Program-made: the position numbers and the translations under genes
Notes under the pieces: generated by a model
The model's input: only the letters and a program-made list of their open reading frames with translations
Database searches by the model: none
Told to the model about the DNA's origin: nothing
Shown: positions 26,332-35,182 of the stretch, in pieces
Layout of the letters: each line of letters starts with the position of its first letter
How positions within the stretch are numbered: the first letter of the stretch is position 1
Assembly: GCF_025567625.1 (NCBI RefSeq)
Contig: NZ_JAOQJC010000022.1
Coordinates: 59,312-123,311, forward strand
Direction of reading: 5' to 3'
From: Paenibacillus sp. J5C2022
Lineage (GTDB): Bacteria; Bacillota; Bacilli; Paenibacillales; Paenibacillaceae
Length of the DNA stretch: 64,000 bases

Positions 26332-27549
26332 ATGAAAATAAAACGCAACCGGGCGGCATACTGGATCGCTCTGTTAACGATAGGCTGCCTGCTTGTTCCA
26401 TCGGGCATAACGAGCGGCAATGAGGATACTTCCTCAGATCCAAGCTTGCGCACATCGGTAACCAATGCTACGTATGCATCGAAGCCTTATGACGTCACCG
26501 TCACTGATTCTGCCTATCCCCATATATCGATGGGCTTCGGCAAGAGCGCCGTCATCGACGACAATGAGAGCTTATGGGTATGGGGCGGTCTTAACACGGA
26601 AGTGAGCTACGCCTCGTCCAGCCAACCCGAGCTCATCCCGCTAAGCGGCGTTGTCGATGCGCATGTCGGCAGCTACAATATGGCTCTCTTGAAAGACGGC
26701 ACCGTATGGACCTGGAGCGGCAGCCATGTTGCTACAGGAGCCGGGCAGCTTGTCGACACGAACGATTTGACGGCTTTGTCTTCCTTGCAAAACATTGTAC
26801 AAATTGCCGGAGGGGCTTCCCATCAGCTGGCTCTGCAGGATAACGGCACCGTATGGGCTTGGGGAAGCAATGCATTCGGGCAGCTCGGCTATGAAGGCAC
26901 GGCTCACAGTTCGGTTCCCGTGCAGGTAGCGGGACTCTCCGACATCGTTGCCGTGTCCGCCACGGGCTACCATAGTCTCGCCCTCACGGCGGACGGCCAT
27001 GTATGGGCTTGGGGGGCCAATGACTTCGGACAAGCAGGGAACGGAACTGCGGTTCATTCGCCCACGCCTGTGCTAGTGGAAGGCTTGCAGCAAGTCCAAG
27101 CTGTATCTGCCGGCTTCTATCATTCCATCGCTCTGCTGCAGGACGGCACGTTAATGGCATGGGGACAGAACAACTACGGTGAGCTGGGAAGCGGCATGGC
27201 AGATAGTTACAGTGACAAGCCAGTTGCCGTATCCCTTCTTAACGATGTGAAATCCGTATCCGCAGGCATGTACTACAACCTGGCGCTGAAATCGGATGGC
27301 AGCGTGTGGGCCTGGGGAGCGAATCAATACGGACAGAGCGGCACCGGCATTCCCCAGCATCAGTCGGTTCCCGTGCAGGTACCAGGTCTGACTGCTACCA
27401 GCATTGACGCCGGCTTCTATACCAGCGGCGCAATCGGCACCGACGGTCAGTATTATGCGTGGGGCTCCAATGCATTCGGGCAGCTTGGTCATGCCGGCGC
27501 AGCCAATGCGTTCACTCCGCAACCGTTGACAAGCATAAACCAACAATAA
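26332..27549 (+). CDS. Secreted RCC1-repeat (beta-propeller) protein
   Basis: A 405-residue exported protein with an N-terminal hydrophobic signal (about residues 8-30). The rest is about seven RCC1 repeats of ~50 residues, each with a WAWG(S/A)N-x-FGQLG motif and a (V/I)xAVSAGxYHSLAL motif, predicted to close into a seven-bladed propeller. The function is unknown; such propellers bind partners. It is 14 bases downstream of the SLH-collagen gene and ends at a strong terminator, so the two form an operon and may act together on the surface. Ribosome binding site AAGGGGGCG. Confidence 0.87.
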   Translation: MKIKRNRAAYWIALLTIGCLLVPSGITSGNEDTSSDPSLRTSVTNATYASKPYDVTVTDSAYPHISMGFGKSAVIDDNESLWVWGGLNTEVSYASSSQPELIPLSGVVDAHVGSYNMALLKDGTVWTWSGSHVATGAGQLVDTNDLTALSSLQNIVQIAGGASHQLALQDNGTVWAWGSNAFGQLGYEGTAHSSVPVQVAGLSDIVAVSATGYHSLALTADGHVWAWGANDFGQAGNGTAVHSPTPVLVEGLQQVQAVSAGFYHSIALLQDGTLMAWGQNNYGELGSGMADSYSDKPVAVSLLNDVKSVSAGMYYNLALKSDGSVWAWGANQYGQSGTGIPQHQSVPVQVPGLTATSIDAGFYTSGAIGTDGQYYAWGSNAFGQLGHAGAANAFTPQPLTSINQQ

Positions 27550-27556
27550 TAACAGC

Positions 27557-27601
27557 AAAGGGTAAAAACCCGGCCTTCAAGAGGTCGGGTTTTTACCCTT
27601 T
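27557..27601. terminator. Strong bidirectional terminator
   Basis: AAAGGGTAAAAACCCGGCC and GGTCGGGTTTTTACCCTTT form a ~19-bp stem with one mismatch and a 7-base loop. It separates the convergent RCC1 and glycosyltransferase genes and has U-rich flanks both ways. Confidence 0.9.
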
Positions 27602-27612
27602 GTACACTTGAA

Positions 27613-29436
27613 CTATGCATTCAGTTGTTGAAAGTACTGCTGATTCCGGCGAACGGCTTCATGCTCCGGCACATAACCGGCAGCAGCTTCATTATGATTC
27701 GCGGCCAGCCCATTCCGGCCCAGCTTGTGGTAGCATACGCACAGCTGCAGATGGGGCAGCCACGTCCAGCACGATTCATTCAGCATCGCCATAGGATCGA
27801 GCGGCTTGTCCAGCGACAGAGCCAGCTTGTACCAATAGACGGCGTGTTCGTATTGTCCGGCTTCCAATTCATAATAGCCCAGACGGCAGCAGATCTCTGC
27901 CCGGGGAATGGCGAGCGTGAACGCCTTAAGCGCCTTCTCCTTCGCCTCCTGCACTCTCCCCAGCTGGCAGAGGCACTCCGAAGCCTTGCCGCAAGCTTGC
28001 AGGCGGTCTTCGATCCAGCCTTCTCCTCGTTCCAAAAACTCGTCGTATCGCCCCAGCGCCCGCTCCCATAAGGAATGATCCATCAGCTCGTTGGCATAGT
28101 AATACAAGTCTCTTGCAGAGAAAGGCTTGCCGTCGCGAACCATGTTGTCGTAGATGCTCAAATTGCGCGAAGACTGCTTATGCATGCGCTGATGCGCAAC
28201 TCCGATGTCTGAATGCTGAATTCGGCCGAACACTTCCAGATATTCATGTACAGCGCCAACCCATCGATATCCGTTGCTTCGCTTCACCAATCGATTGCGT
28301 CGCAGACTGGATACAGCGCGTCCGGATTGATCGAACGCCAGCTGATAGTTCATGGACACGGCATCGGTATACCACGCCATCGAGTTCTTCAAGGCAAGCA
28401 GCTTCTCTCCGTCTTCCGCGGATACAACATCGTCCGCATCCAGCCACAAAATATACTGCTGCGTCGCTTGCCCGAACGCATAGTTCCTGGCGGCGGCAAA
28501 ATCGTCGATCCACTGAAAGTCAAGTACGTTGCCGGTGAACTTGCCCGCAATCTCCTTCGTACGGTCGTTCGAGCCGGTATCGACAATGACGATCTCATCG
28601 ACGATGTGAGCGACACTGCTGAGGCAACGCTCCAGCGTCTGCTCTTCATCTCTGACAATCATGCACAGACTGATCGTGACGGGCCATCTCCACTGATCGA
28701 GAACCGGGTCAATACGGAACCCCCACTTCTCCTCCGCAATGCCGCCATTGCGCCGAATCTGCTCCTGATAGGCACCGGGATTGTCCGCGAACGGACCATA
28801 GTGCCGCTCATAACGGATATAGCAATCCTTGGCCACATAGAGATCGTAGCCGCCAAGCAGCGCCCGATAGCTCCAATCGTCATCTTCGAAGGATTCCCCC
28901 TGGAACCGCTCATCGAAGCCGCCCAGTTGCCGCATCGCTTCCAGACGAACCATTATCAGATGACCCAGCAGACGAGTTACGCGAATATATTCATTCCGAT
29001 AATGAATGCCTACGCCCTCCGCATAATGAATCATGGCCGACGTATTGTCCGTATTCAGCGAGCAATGCTGAACGCCGCTCAAGCCATGACTAACCGGACC
29101 TGCAGCCGCTGCGCTCTCATTGGCCTCCAGACATTGGCTAAGCCGTGGAAGCCATCCCTCCGTCACATACATATGCTCTCTCATCAACACAACGAATGGG
29201 GAACGGGCTTCCTTCAATCCCAGGTTATACCCTTCCGCTACACTGTATCCTGAACGCGCCGGCACGACATGCACTTGCTTATTCTGTCGAAGCCAGGACA
29301 GCAGCTCGACTTGCTCCTCAGCGACAACGACAATAAGCCGATAAGGCTCTTCCGTCGCCAGCCTGATGTTCACCACACATTCATGCACCGCTTCTTCATG
29401 CTCGGCCAGCAGTACAATATCTGTCATCTTGCTCAT
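27613..29436 (-). CDS. Two-domain family 2 glycosyltransferase with TPR-like tail
   Basis: A cytoplasmic protein of about 607 residues. Residues 1-230 form one GT-A-like domain with a conserved GGFDERFQGESFEDDDW acceptor-site motif. Residues about 245-400 form a second GT2 domain (SLCMIVRDEEQTLERCLSSV, IVIVDTGSNDRT, LWLDADD as the DXD). The last 200 residues have helical TPR-like repeats. Such enzymes glycosylate proteins or build surface glycans. It converges with the operon for the collagen-like protein, which makes that fibre a plausible acceptor, but this is guilt by association only. The ATG at 29436 is chosen for GGGGTGAG upstream. Confidence 0.85.
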   Translation of the reverse strand: MSKMTDIVLLAEHEEAVHECVVNIRLATEEPYRLIVVVAEEQVELLSWLRQNKQVHVVPARSGYSVAEGYNLGLKEARSPFVVLMREHMYVTEGWLPRLSQCLEANESAAAAGPVSHGLSGVQHCSLNTDNTSAMIHYAEGVGIHYRNEYIRVTRLLGHLIMVRLEAMRQLGGFDERFQGESFEDDDWSYRALLGGYDLYVAKDCYIRYERHYGPFADNPGAYQEQIRRNGGIAEEKWGFRIDPVLDQWRWPVTISLCMIVRDEEQTLERCLSSVAHIVDEIVIVDTGSNDRTKEIAGKFTGNVLDFQWIDDFAAARNYAFGQATQQYILWLDADDVVSAEDGEKLLALKNSMAWYTDAVSMNYQLAFDQSGRAVSSLRRNRLVKRSNGYRWVGAVHEYLEVFGRIQHSDIGVAHQRMHKQSSRNLSIYDNMVRDGKPFSARDLYYYANELMDHSLWERALGRYDEFLERGEGWIEDRLQACGKASECLCQLGRVQEAKEKALKAFTLAIPRAEICCRLGYYELEAGQYEHAVYWYKLALSLDKPLDPMAMLNESCWTWLPHLQLCVCYHKLGRNGLAANHNEAAAGYVPEHEAVRRNQQYFQQLNA

Positions 29437-29543
29437 GGCTTGCACTCACCCCATAGTCGTTCGTTAATTTGCTGGCACTCTTCTCCTGCCGATCGCTCTA
29501 TTGTAGGGCATGCCGCTTAACAACTATTGAACAACTCATTCAG

Positions 29544-30695
29544 CTACACCGAGAAGCTGTAACGCGGGCGGCATTCCGCATGTATCAGACCCGGCCATTC
29601 CGAAGGCGGCGCAAGATCGACGACCGCCTTGATGCGAATGGTCGCGAAGTCGATTCCAGGCACCTCATCTATAAGCATTCTCTCCGTCATAAGCCCTTGC
29701 AGGATACCCGGGAATTGCCGCTCGATCTCCTCGAGCCGATGAATGCCCGTCTCGAAATCCTTGCGCGAAGCGTTGACGGAGCCGATCACACACTTGTTGC
29801 GCAGCACAATCTCCTGATTAATGAGATCCGCCGGAATCCTAATATGACGATCTCCTGCACTGACGCCGAGCATAGCCAGCACGCCATTGCTTGCTAGCAG
29901 CCTCATGCCTTCGAAGATATAAGGCGTATGCCCGCTGCATTCCCATAACATATCGAATGTCTGCCCTGCAGCCGTCGCGTATTCCGTCAACGTCTCCCCC
30001 TCGTCCCTTGCTTCCGCATAGACCGCCCCGCATTGCCTGACCAGCTCGGCATTCACGCTATCGGAAGGCGACTTGGACCATACATGCGTATCGAGCCCAA
30101 GGCTTCTGCAAGCGAGCGCTGTCAGCAAGCCAAGTGGACCGGAGCCGGCAATGAGCGCCGCTTGCGGCTGCCATATAAGACGCTGCTGAATGCGAAGCAC
30201 CTGATTCCACACCTTCTCCACGATGCTCTGCGGTTCGATCAGCACGCCATACGCGGCGCAATCCGCAGGCACCTTCACCAGATATCGGCTGTCTTCCACG
30301 ATATACTCGCTCAGATATCCGTGCGCCGCCCGAATGCCGCGCTCCGTATATTGGCCGCTCTCGCAGAAGTCCTGCTGTCCGTTGCGGCAGCTTGCACAGG
30401 AATAGTCCCGGCAAGGCCGTCGCACAAGCGCGGTGACGAGATCGCCGGCCCGAAAGCCCGTCCCCTTGTCGGCTTCCATGACAACGCCCAGCATCTCATG
30501 GCCGATAATAAGCTTGTCTTCGCCTTCCGGCATAACGCCGTACCCCGAAGTGATGATTTCCCTGTCCGTGCCGTCCAGTCCGACTGACAACACCCGCACA
30601 AGCACATCGCCCGGATAGCGTCTCCCCGGCATTTCCGCATTGATCAAGTCTACCTTTTGAAGCTCCAGCCCTCCTGTTAACGCAATCGCTTTCAT
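29544..30695 (-). CDS. Zinc-type medium-chain dehydrogenase, glucose 1-dehydrogenase-like
   Basis: A 383-residue NAD(P)-dependent dehydrogenase of the MDR superfamily. The N-terminal catalytic domain has GHEMLGVV and a structural-zinc-like cysteine cluster (CRDYSCASCRNGQQDFC, about residues 95-111). A nucleotide-binding motif GSGPLGLL lies near residue 185. The C-terminal glucose-dehydrogenase-type segment (LINQEIVLRNKCVIGSVNAS) suggests a sugar substrate, as in archaeal glucose dehydrogenase. The start at 30695 is chosen for AGGAGGGAC upstream; the longer frame adds unrelated residues. It is monocistronic; the substrate is not certain. Confidence 0.83.
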   Translation of the reverse strand: MKAIALTGGLELQKVDLINAEMPGRRYPGDVLVRVLSVGLDGTDREIITSGYGVMPEGEDKLIIGHEMLGVVMEADKGTGFRAGDLVTALVRRPCRDYSCASCRNGQQDFCESGQYTERGIRAAHGYLSEYIVEDSRYLVKVPADCAAYGVLIEPQSIVEKVWNQVLRIQQRLIWQPQAALIAGSGPLGLLTALACRSLGLDTHVWSKSPSDSVNAELVRQCGAVYAEARDEGETLTEYATAAGQTFDMLWECSGHTPYIFEGMRLLASNGVLAMLGVSAGDRHIRIPADLINQEIVLRNKCVIGSVNASRKDFETGIHRLEEIERQFPGILQGLMTERMLIDEVPGIDFATIRIKAVVDLAPPSEWPGLIHAECRPRYSFSV

Positions 30696-30861
30696 ATATC
30701 GTGTCCCTCCTACACCTCTCGTAAATGGAAGAAACAGCGGAAGCTGTGATCGTGACAACTGGTACAATTTGATTATAACGATCATTCATGCTGAATAATT
30801 ATGCTATCCTTAGATCTGTAGCTTGTGGCAGAAGCTGACCGGCAGACTCTAATGACGGCTG

Positions 30862-31341
30862 TCAATCCCATATTTGCGGGCGGTCAACCCCCATCGTTCT
30901 CATATAATTCAACAGCTGTCCGGTATGAATCGCCTCGTGGTAAGGAATGCGCAGCAGCATATCTCCAAGCGGTCTCCTATAGCCGCCTTCATCTTGCAGG
31001 TCGATTTGTACGCTGTTCAAGTCGTTTATATCAACGCCCTTAATATAAGCCAGGAATTGCTCGCGATAAGGCTGCGCGAATGCGATTTCGTCATCGACCG
31101 ATTGGAACTCCCTCCCTTCGAAAGGGTTGTGCAAACCGATTAGCGCCTTGCCGCCTCTTCCGACAAGAACTTGATGAAATAGAAATTCGCCCTGCAGCAA
31201 ATGCCTAATCGTCTCGGCACAGGTTATGGCGGTTTTGTCCGGCTTCCAATGCAGCATGTCATCCGGTATCGCTTTCCACACCATAATGCTTCTGCGCCTA
31301 ACTTCTTCACAATTCAATAAGAATAAATCCGTTGCATGCAA
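30862..31341 (-). CDS. DinB superfamily protein
   Basis: A 159-residue four-helix-bundle protein of DinB/YfiT type, with the metal-site histidines suggested at HLLQGEFLFHQ (about residue 50) and YHEAIHTGQLLNYMR near the C terminus. Family members are thiol-dependent transferases or stress proteins; no specific reaction can be given. A TTG at 31341 with AAAGGGG upstream gives a normal family length. The longer frame to 31449 adds a hydrophobic stretch unlike the family. It is divergent from csaA. Confidence 0.75.
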   Translation of the reverse strand: MHATDLFLLNCEEVRRRSIMVWKAIPDDMLHWKPDKTAITCAETIRHLLQGEFLFHQVLVGRGGKALIGLHNPFEGREFQSVDDEIAFAQPYREQFLAYIKGVDINDLNSVQIDLQDEGGYRRPLGDMLLRIPYHEAIHTGQLLNYMRTMGVDRPQIWD

Positions 31342-31442
31342 TAACCGCAGCCCCTTTGCTTGTTTTTCAGGTTTACTATACCAATTATATGGGAAATAGA
31401 CAATAATTAGCCAACAATACGAACAAGAAATGAGGATGAACA

Positions 31443-31772
31443 GTGACAACGATTGAGGATTTTCACAAGCTGGATATTCGTATCGGAACGATCGTAAAAG
31501 CAGAGTTTTTCGCAGAAGCGCGCAAGCCCGCCATTAAGCTGGAAATTGACTTGGGAGAGCTCGGCATAAAACAATCGTCGGCGCAAATTACGGAGAGATA
31601 TAAGGCAGAGGACCTCATCGGCCAGCAAGTTGTGGCGATCGTTAACTTCCCGCCAAGGCGAATTGCCGGATTCCGCTCTGAGGTACTGGTGCTGGGCGGA
31701 GTGCCAGGCGAAGGAGATGTTGTCCTGCTGAAGCCCGATCAGCCTGTCGGGAACGGCACGCCTGTTGCATGA
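31443..31772 (+). CDS. csaA: Chaperone CsaA (tRNA-binding-domain protein)
   Basis: A 109-residue protein consisting of a single OB-fold tRNA-binding domain (FHKLDIRIGTIVKAEFFAEA, then QQVVAIVNFPPRRIAGFRSE). Length and sequence match CsaA, a dimeric export-associated chaperone that binds SecA and precursor proteins in Bacillus. The start is a GTG at 31443 with GAGGATG upstream. It is monocistronic and divergent from the DinB gene. The 176 bases after it up to the permease gene show nothing distinct. Confidence 0.9.
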   Translation: MTTIEDFHKLDIRIGTIVKAEFFAEARKPAIKLEIDLGELGIKQSSAQITERYKAEDLIGQQVVAIVNFPPRRIAGFRSEVLVLGGVPGEGDVVLLKPDQPVGNGTPVA

Positions 31773-31948
31773 CGGAGCTTCGCTCAATCCATCCGCGCGT
31801 CGGGACAGAATCAGCAAGACAGCTTATAGTTCATGCATGGCGATTATCGGATTGGATAGCGTCAATCGGGTAAGGAGGAGGCTGCCATTCGTTGCGCAGC
31901 CCGCCTTCCAACACCGCACATACTGTTCGATATGCGGCGGTTCGAGCG

Positions 31949-32803
31949 CTATTCCTTCAGTCCGGTCATCGCTACCCCCTCGATGAAGTGCCGCTGCGCC
32001 AGGAAGAACACGATCAGCAATGGAAGTGTGGCCATAACTGTAGCGCTCATCAGAAGATGCCATGCGGTGCCCACTTCATCCGTGAACAAGGACAAGCCCA
32101 ACGGCAGTGTCATCAATTCACGATCGTTAATAAAGATCAGCGGGTCAAAAAATTCGTTCCAATTGGTTACAAACGTAAAAATCGTTAACGTGGCAATAGC
32201 CGGCTTCGCGATAGGAAGCATAATTTGAGCATAAATGCGGAAGCGCGAGCAGCCGTCGATCATGGCGGCCTCCTCCAAATCCTTCGGAATGGCTATGAAA
32301 AATTGCCGCATCACGAATATGCCGAATACGCCCCCGGCGCCGAATATGGGCAGCAGCACTAGCGGAATATGCGTATTGATCCAGCCCAGCTCCCGCATGA
32401 ACAGAAACATCGGAATTGCCGTCGCCTCATGGGGAATCATCATGGCGCTCAGCAAGATCAGAAATACGATATTCCTCCCGACGAACGGAATTCTTGCGAA
32501 GGAATAACCGGCCAGCGAAGCGAAAAAGACCGTGCCTCCGATTACCAAAGCGGCTATATACAGGCTGTTCCAGTAGAACAGATGAAACGGAATGCGCTCG
32601 AACACTTCCGCGTAGTTGTGGAATTGGAACGTTGTCGGGAACAGCTTCGGCGGGTATGAAAAAATATGCTGCGGCTCCTTAAGCGATGTGCCGATCATCC
32701 ATAAAAACGGAATAAGCATTACGCCCGATACAAGCAGCAATACGGCATATACCGCTGCGGCTTCTACTCTGCCCGAGACGGCGGCTTCACGCTTCACTCT
32801 CAT
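31949..32803 (-). CDS. Carbohydrate ABC transporter permease, MalG/LacG type
   Basis: A 284-residue inner subunit with six TM helices and the EAA motif in DLEEAAMIDGCSRFRIYAQI (about residues 190-210), which contacts the ATPase. It belongs to the CUT1 sugar importer family. It overlaps the preceding permease gene by 17 bases, so the two are translationally coupled. No ATPase gene is present in the operon, as is usual in Paenibacillus, where a shared MsmK/MsmX-type ATPase serves many importers. It is last in the operon yesM-yesN-SBP-permease-permease. Confidence 0.92.
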   Translation of the reverse strand: MRVKREAAVSGRVEAAAVYAVLLLVSGVMLIPFLWMIGTSLKEPQHIFSYPPKLFPTTFQFHNYAEVFERIPFHLFYWNSLYIAALVIGGTVFFASLAGYSFARIPFVGRNIVFLILLSAMMIPHEATAIPMFLFMRELGWINTHIPLVLLPIFGAGGVFGIFVMRQFFIAIPKDLEEAAMIDGCSRFRIYAQIMLPIAKPAIATLTIFTFVTNWNEFFDPLIFINDRELMTLPLGLSLFTDEVGTAWHLLMSATVMATLPLLIVFFLAQRHFIEGVAMTGLKE

Positions 32804-33707
32804 GGAATACCCACCTCTTTCTGAAATGCCACTGAAGCAGCGTCAACAGCAAAACGACGATAAACAAAATATAGGCCAGTGCGGAAGCGTAGCCTAGCTG
32901 GAACAGCTTGAACGCTTTTTCCCAAATATAATAGACGAGCACTTTCGTGCTATTGCTTGGTCCGCCTTTGGTCATCACATAGATTTGTCCGAACACCTTC
33001 AATGAGCCGATAATCGTCATAACTACCGTCAGGAACACCGTCGGAGTAATCATGGGGAGAGTCACGTTGAAGAACGACTTCACTTTGCCCGCACCGTCAA
33101 TAACGGCTGCTTCATGCAGGGAGCGCGGCACCTGCTGCAGCGCCGCAATGAACAGCACCATATTGAGTCCGACATTTTTCAACACACTCGTAACAATGAC
33201 CGCAGGCATCGCCAGCTTCGTATCGTACAGCCAAGACGGCCCCTGCACCCCAAGCATAAGAAGCAGTTGATTAATGAGCCCTGAATCTGTGGCGAACATA
33301 TACTTCCACACGATCGCCCACACGATCAGGGAGGTCATCACCGGTACGAATATAGCCGTACGGAACAGCCCTATTCCTCTGAGCGGCTTGGACAACAGCA
33401 AGGCCAGCAGCAAGGCCAGCACGATATTCAAGGGGACAAGCCCCGCCGTAAAATATACCGTGTTCCCGAATACTTGCCAGAAGAGCTTGTCTGCTGCGAC
33501 TTCGCTATAGTTCTCCAATCCGATAAACCTGTGATCGCCCAGCAGAGGCCATTCATTCAAGCTCATGTATAACGACATCGCCATGGGAAAGAACAAAAAC
33601 AGCATAAATCCAATCACCATCGGAGAAACAAACAACCATCCAGACCACTGCGCTTCCCGGTAAAGAGGTCCTCTCCTTCGTTTATTGTTAGCGTCTCTCA
33701 TCCGCAT
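32787..33707 (-). CDS. Carbohydrate ABC transporter permease, MalF/LacF type
   Basis: A 306-residue membrane subunit with six TM helices and an EAA-type motif in SLHEAAVIDGAGKVKSFFNV. The basic N terminus (RMRDANNKRRRG) precedes TM1 (about residues 25-45). It pairs with the MalG-like subunit to form the sugar channel. It follows the solute-binding protein gene after a 62-bp gap that contains a strong hairpin. Confidence 0.92.
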   Translation of the reverse strand: MRMRDANNKRRRGPLYREAQWSGWLFVSPMVIGFMLFLFFPMAMSLYMSLNEWPLLGDHRFIGLENYSEVAADKLFWQVFGNTVYFTAGLVPLNIVLALLLALLLSKPLRGIGLFRTAIFVPVMTSLIVWAIVWKYMFATDSGLINQLLLMLGVQGPSWLYDTKLAMPAVIVTSVLKNVGLNMVLFIAALQQVPRSLHEAAVIDGAGKVKSFFNVTLPMITPTVFLTVVMTIIGSLKVFGQIYVMTKGGPSNSTKVLVYYIWEKAFKLFQLGYASALAYILFIVVLLLTLLQWHFRKRWVFHESEA

Positions 33708-33720
33708 CCCCCTTAAGGAA

Positions 33721-33747
33721 GGGGACGGTTCAAGCTGAACCGTCCCC
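33721..33747 (-). promoter_or_regulatory. Intercistronic stem-loop between SBP and permease genes
   Basis: A perfect 12-bp stem GGGGACGGTTCA/TGAACCGTCCCC with an AGC loop lies between the binding-protein gene and the permeases. Such hairpins protect the upstream mRNA or cause partial termination, giving more binding protein than permease. There is only a weak T-run on the minus strand, so full termination is unlikely. Confidence 0.75.
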
Positions 33748-33769
33748 GACTGCTTATTACCCGTAGCTC

Positions 33770-35077
33770 TTATTGCAGGCTGCGGTTAACCTCTTCTTCC
33801 ATCAGCTTCAAATTCTCTTCCGCAGGCATAGCCTGACCGAATAAGCGGTCAAAGCCTTGCAGAATAGCATTGTCGATAACCTGCCAATTGATATGGCCCG
33901 GCAATATTCTGGCCTTCTTCATCTCTTCGATGACCGCTTGACGAATATGCTCCTCGCTCGGATTGTTAGGCTGATTGATGAAGAGCTCCGATTCAAGCAC
34001 AGACTCGCGCGGCGGCACGAAGAATGACGATGTAGCCTGGATGCCCTCCTGACCGGCAAAGTGCTTCAACAGCAGCTTCGCTTCTTCAGGATGCTTGGAA
34101 TCCTTGAACAGCACGTAACCGGCTTGGCCCAGCATCGGCACAGAGCCCTCGGACCCGGATGGAAGAGGCGCGATGCTCCATTCGAAGTCTGTCACTTCCC
34201 TCGCCTTGGATACATAGCTGTACACATCGAAGAACATGCCGACATTGCCTGCCTCGAAGGACACTTGTTCACCCGCTTTCGGATGAGAGCCGTCCTGGAA
34301 CATCATTCTCTCCAGCATCTTGAATGTCTCGACACCGAATTGGTCGTTCCAAGTAAATTGCGTCATATCCGCGTTGAACGGCCCGCTGCCGTTCGACCAG
34401 GAGTAAGAGGACAGCACAATCCATGTACTCCAATCCCGGAAGAAGTTGGCGCCGTAGACACGATTCTTCACATCCGTATTCGTAATGGCCTTGGCCGCCT
34501 TCTCGAATTCCTCCCAAGTCCACTTGCCTTCCTTCGCCAATGTATTGGGGTCCGTCAAGCCTGCCGCTTGGAACAGGGATTCATTATAGAACATGACGGA
34601 CGGAGGCGTGGAGAATGGCAGCCCCAGCAGCTCATCCCCCTTGCGGAACAGGTCCAGGGTGCTCGGAATGTAATCTTCCATATGGAACGCTTCGTCGTCC
34701 TTGAAGCCGGATACATCCGCCAATATGCCGTTCGCCATGAACTGCGGCACCATCCGTTCCGCCACCCATGCGACATCCGGCAGCTCTTGCCCCGCTGCCA
34801 GTACGGATACCTTCTGTTGATAATCCGGATAAGGCACGGATTCCATCTTCACTGCGATATGCGGATGCTTCTCTGTAAAGCTGTCAATCAAGTCATTATA
34901 CAGGTCCATATGCGCCTGATTGCCCCACATCAAAAACTTGAGCTCGACCGTCTCTTCGCCGCCAGCTTCATTGCCGTTACCTCCGGCAGGCTGCTTGTCC
35001 TCATTCCCCCCGCCGCTGCAACCGACTGTAAGCGCCATCAAAAAAGCAATAATAGCAAATGCGATTGTCCGCTTCAT
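33770..35077 (-). CDS. Sugar ABC transporter solute-binding lipoprotein
   Basis: A 435-residue extracellular binding protein. The signal peptide ends in the lipobox LTVGC with Cys20 as the lipid-modified residue, followed by a GGGNEDKQPAGGNGNEAGGE linker. The fold is cluster-D/SBP type 1 (NDLIDSFTEKHPHIAVKMES, then LPDVAWVAERMVPQF). It delivers a sugar or oligosaccharide to the two permeases. The ATG at 35077 has GAGGGGG upstream. Ligand unknown. Confidence 0.92.
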   Translation of the reverse strand: MKRTIAFAIIAFLMALTVGCSGGGNEDKQPAGGNGNEAGGEETVELKFLMWGNQAHMDLYNDLIDSFTEKHPHIAVKMESVPYPDYQQKVSVLAAGQELPDVAWVAERMVPQFMANGILADVSGFKDDEAFHMEDYIPSTLDLFRKGDELLGLPFSTPPSVMFYNESLFQAAGLTDPNTLAKEGKWTWEEFEKAAKAITNTDVKNRVYGANFFRDWSTWIVLSSYSWSNGSGPFNADMTQFTWNDQFGVETFKMLERMMFQDGSHPKAGEQVSFEAGNVGMFFDVYSYVSKAREVTDFEWSIAPLPSGSEGSVPMLGQAGYVLFKDSKHPEEAKLLLKHFAGQEGIQATSSFFVPPRESVLESELFINQPNNPSEEHIRQAVIEEMKKARILPGHINWQVIDNAILQGFDRLFGQAMPAEENLKLMEEEVNRSLQ

Positions 35078-35182
35078 ACCTTTCCCCCTCATCTCTTGTT
35101 TTCTCGAACATCTTCAGTATAGGAGGATGCGTGAATGGAAGAAATCACGTGAGCTTCAGAAATGGTACGGAATTTTCGTATC

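Noticed and set aside
28213..29253. 346-codon plus-strand ORF
   Set aside because: Antisense to the glycosyltransferase gene, whose frame shows clear GT2 motifs.
31407..31817. 136-codon minus-strand ORF over csaA
   Set aside because: Antisense to csaA, which matches its family over its full length.
34061..35122. 353-codon plus-strand ORF
   Set aside because: Antisense to the solute-binding lipoprotein gene, which has a lipobox and correct length.
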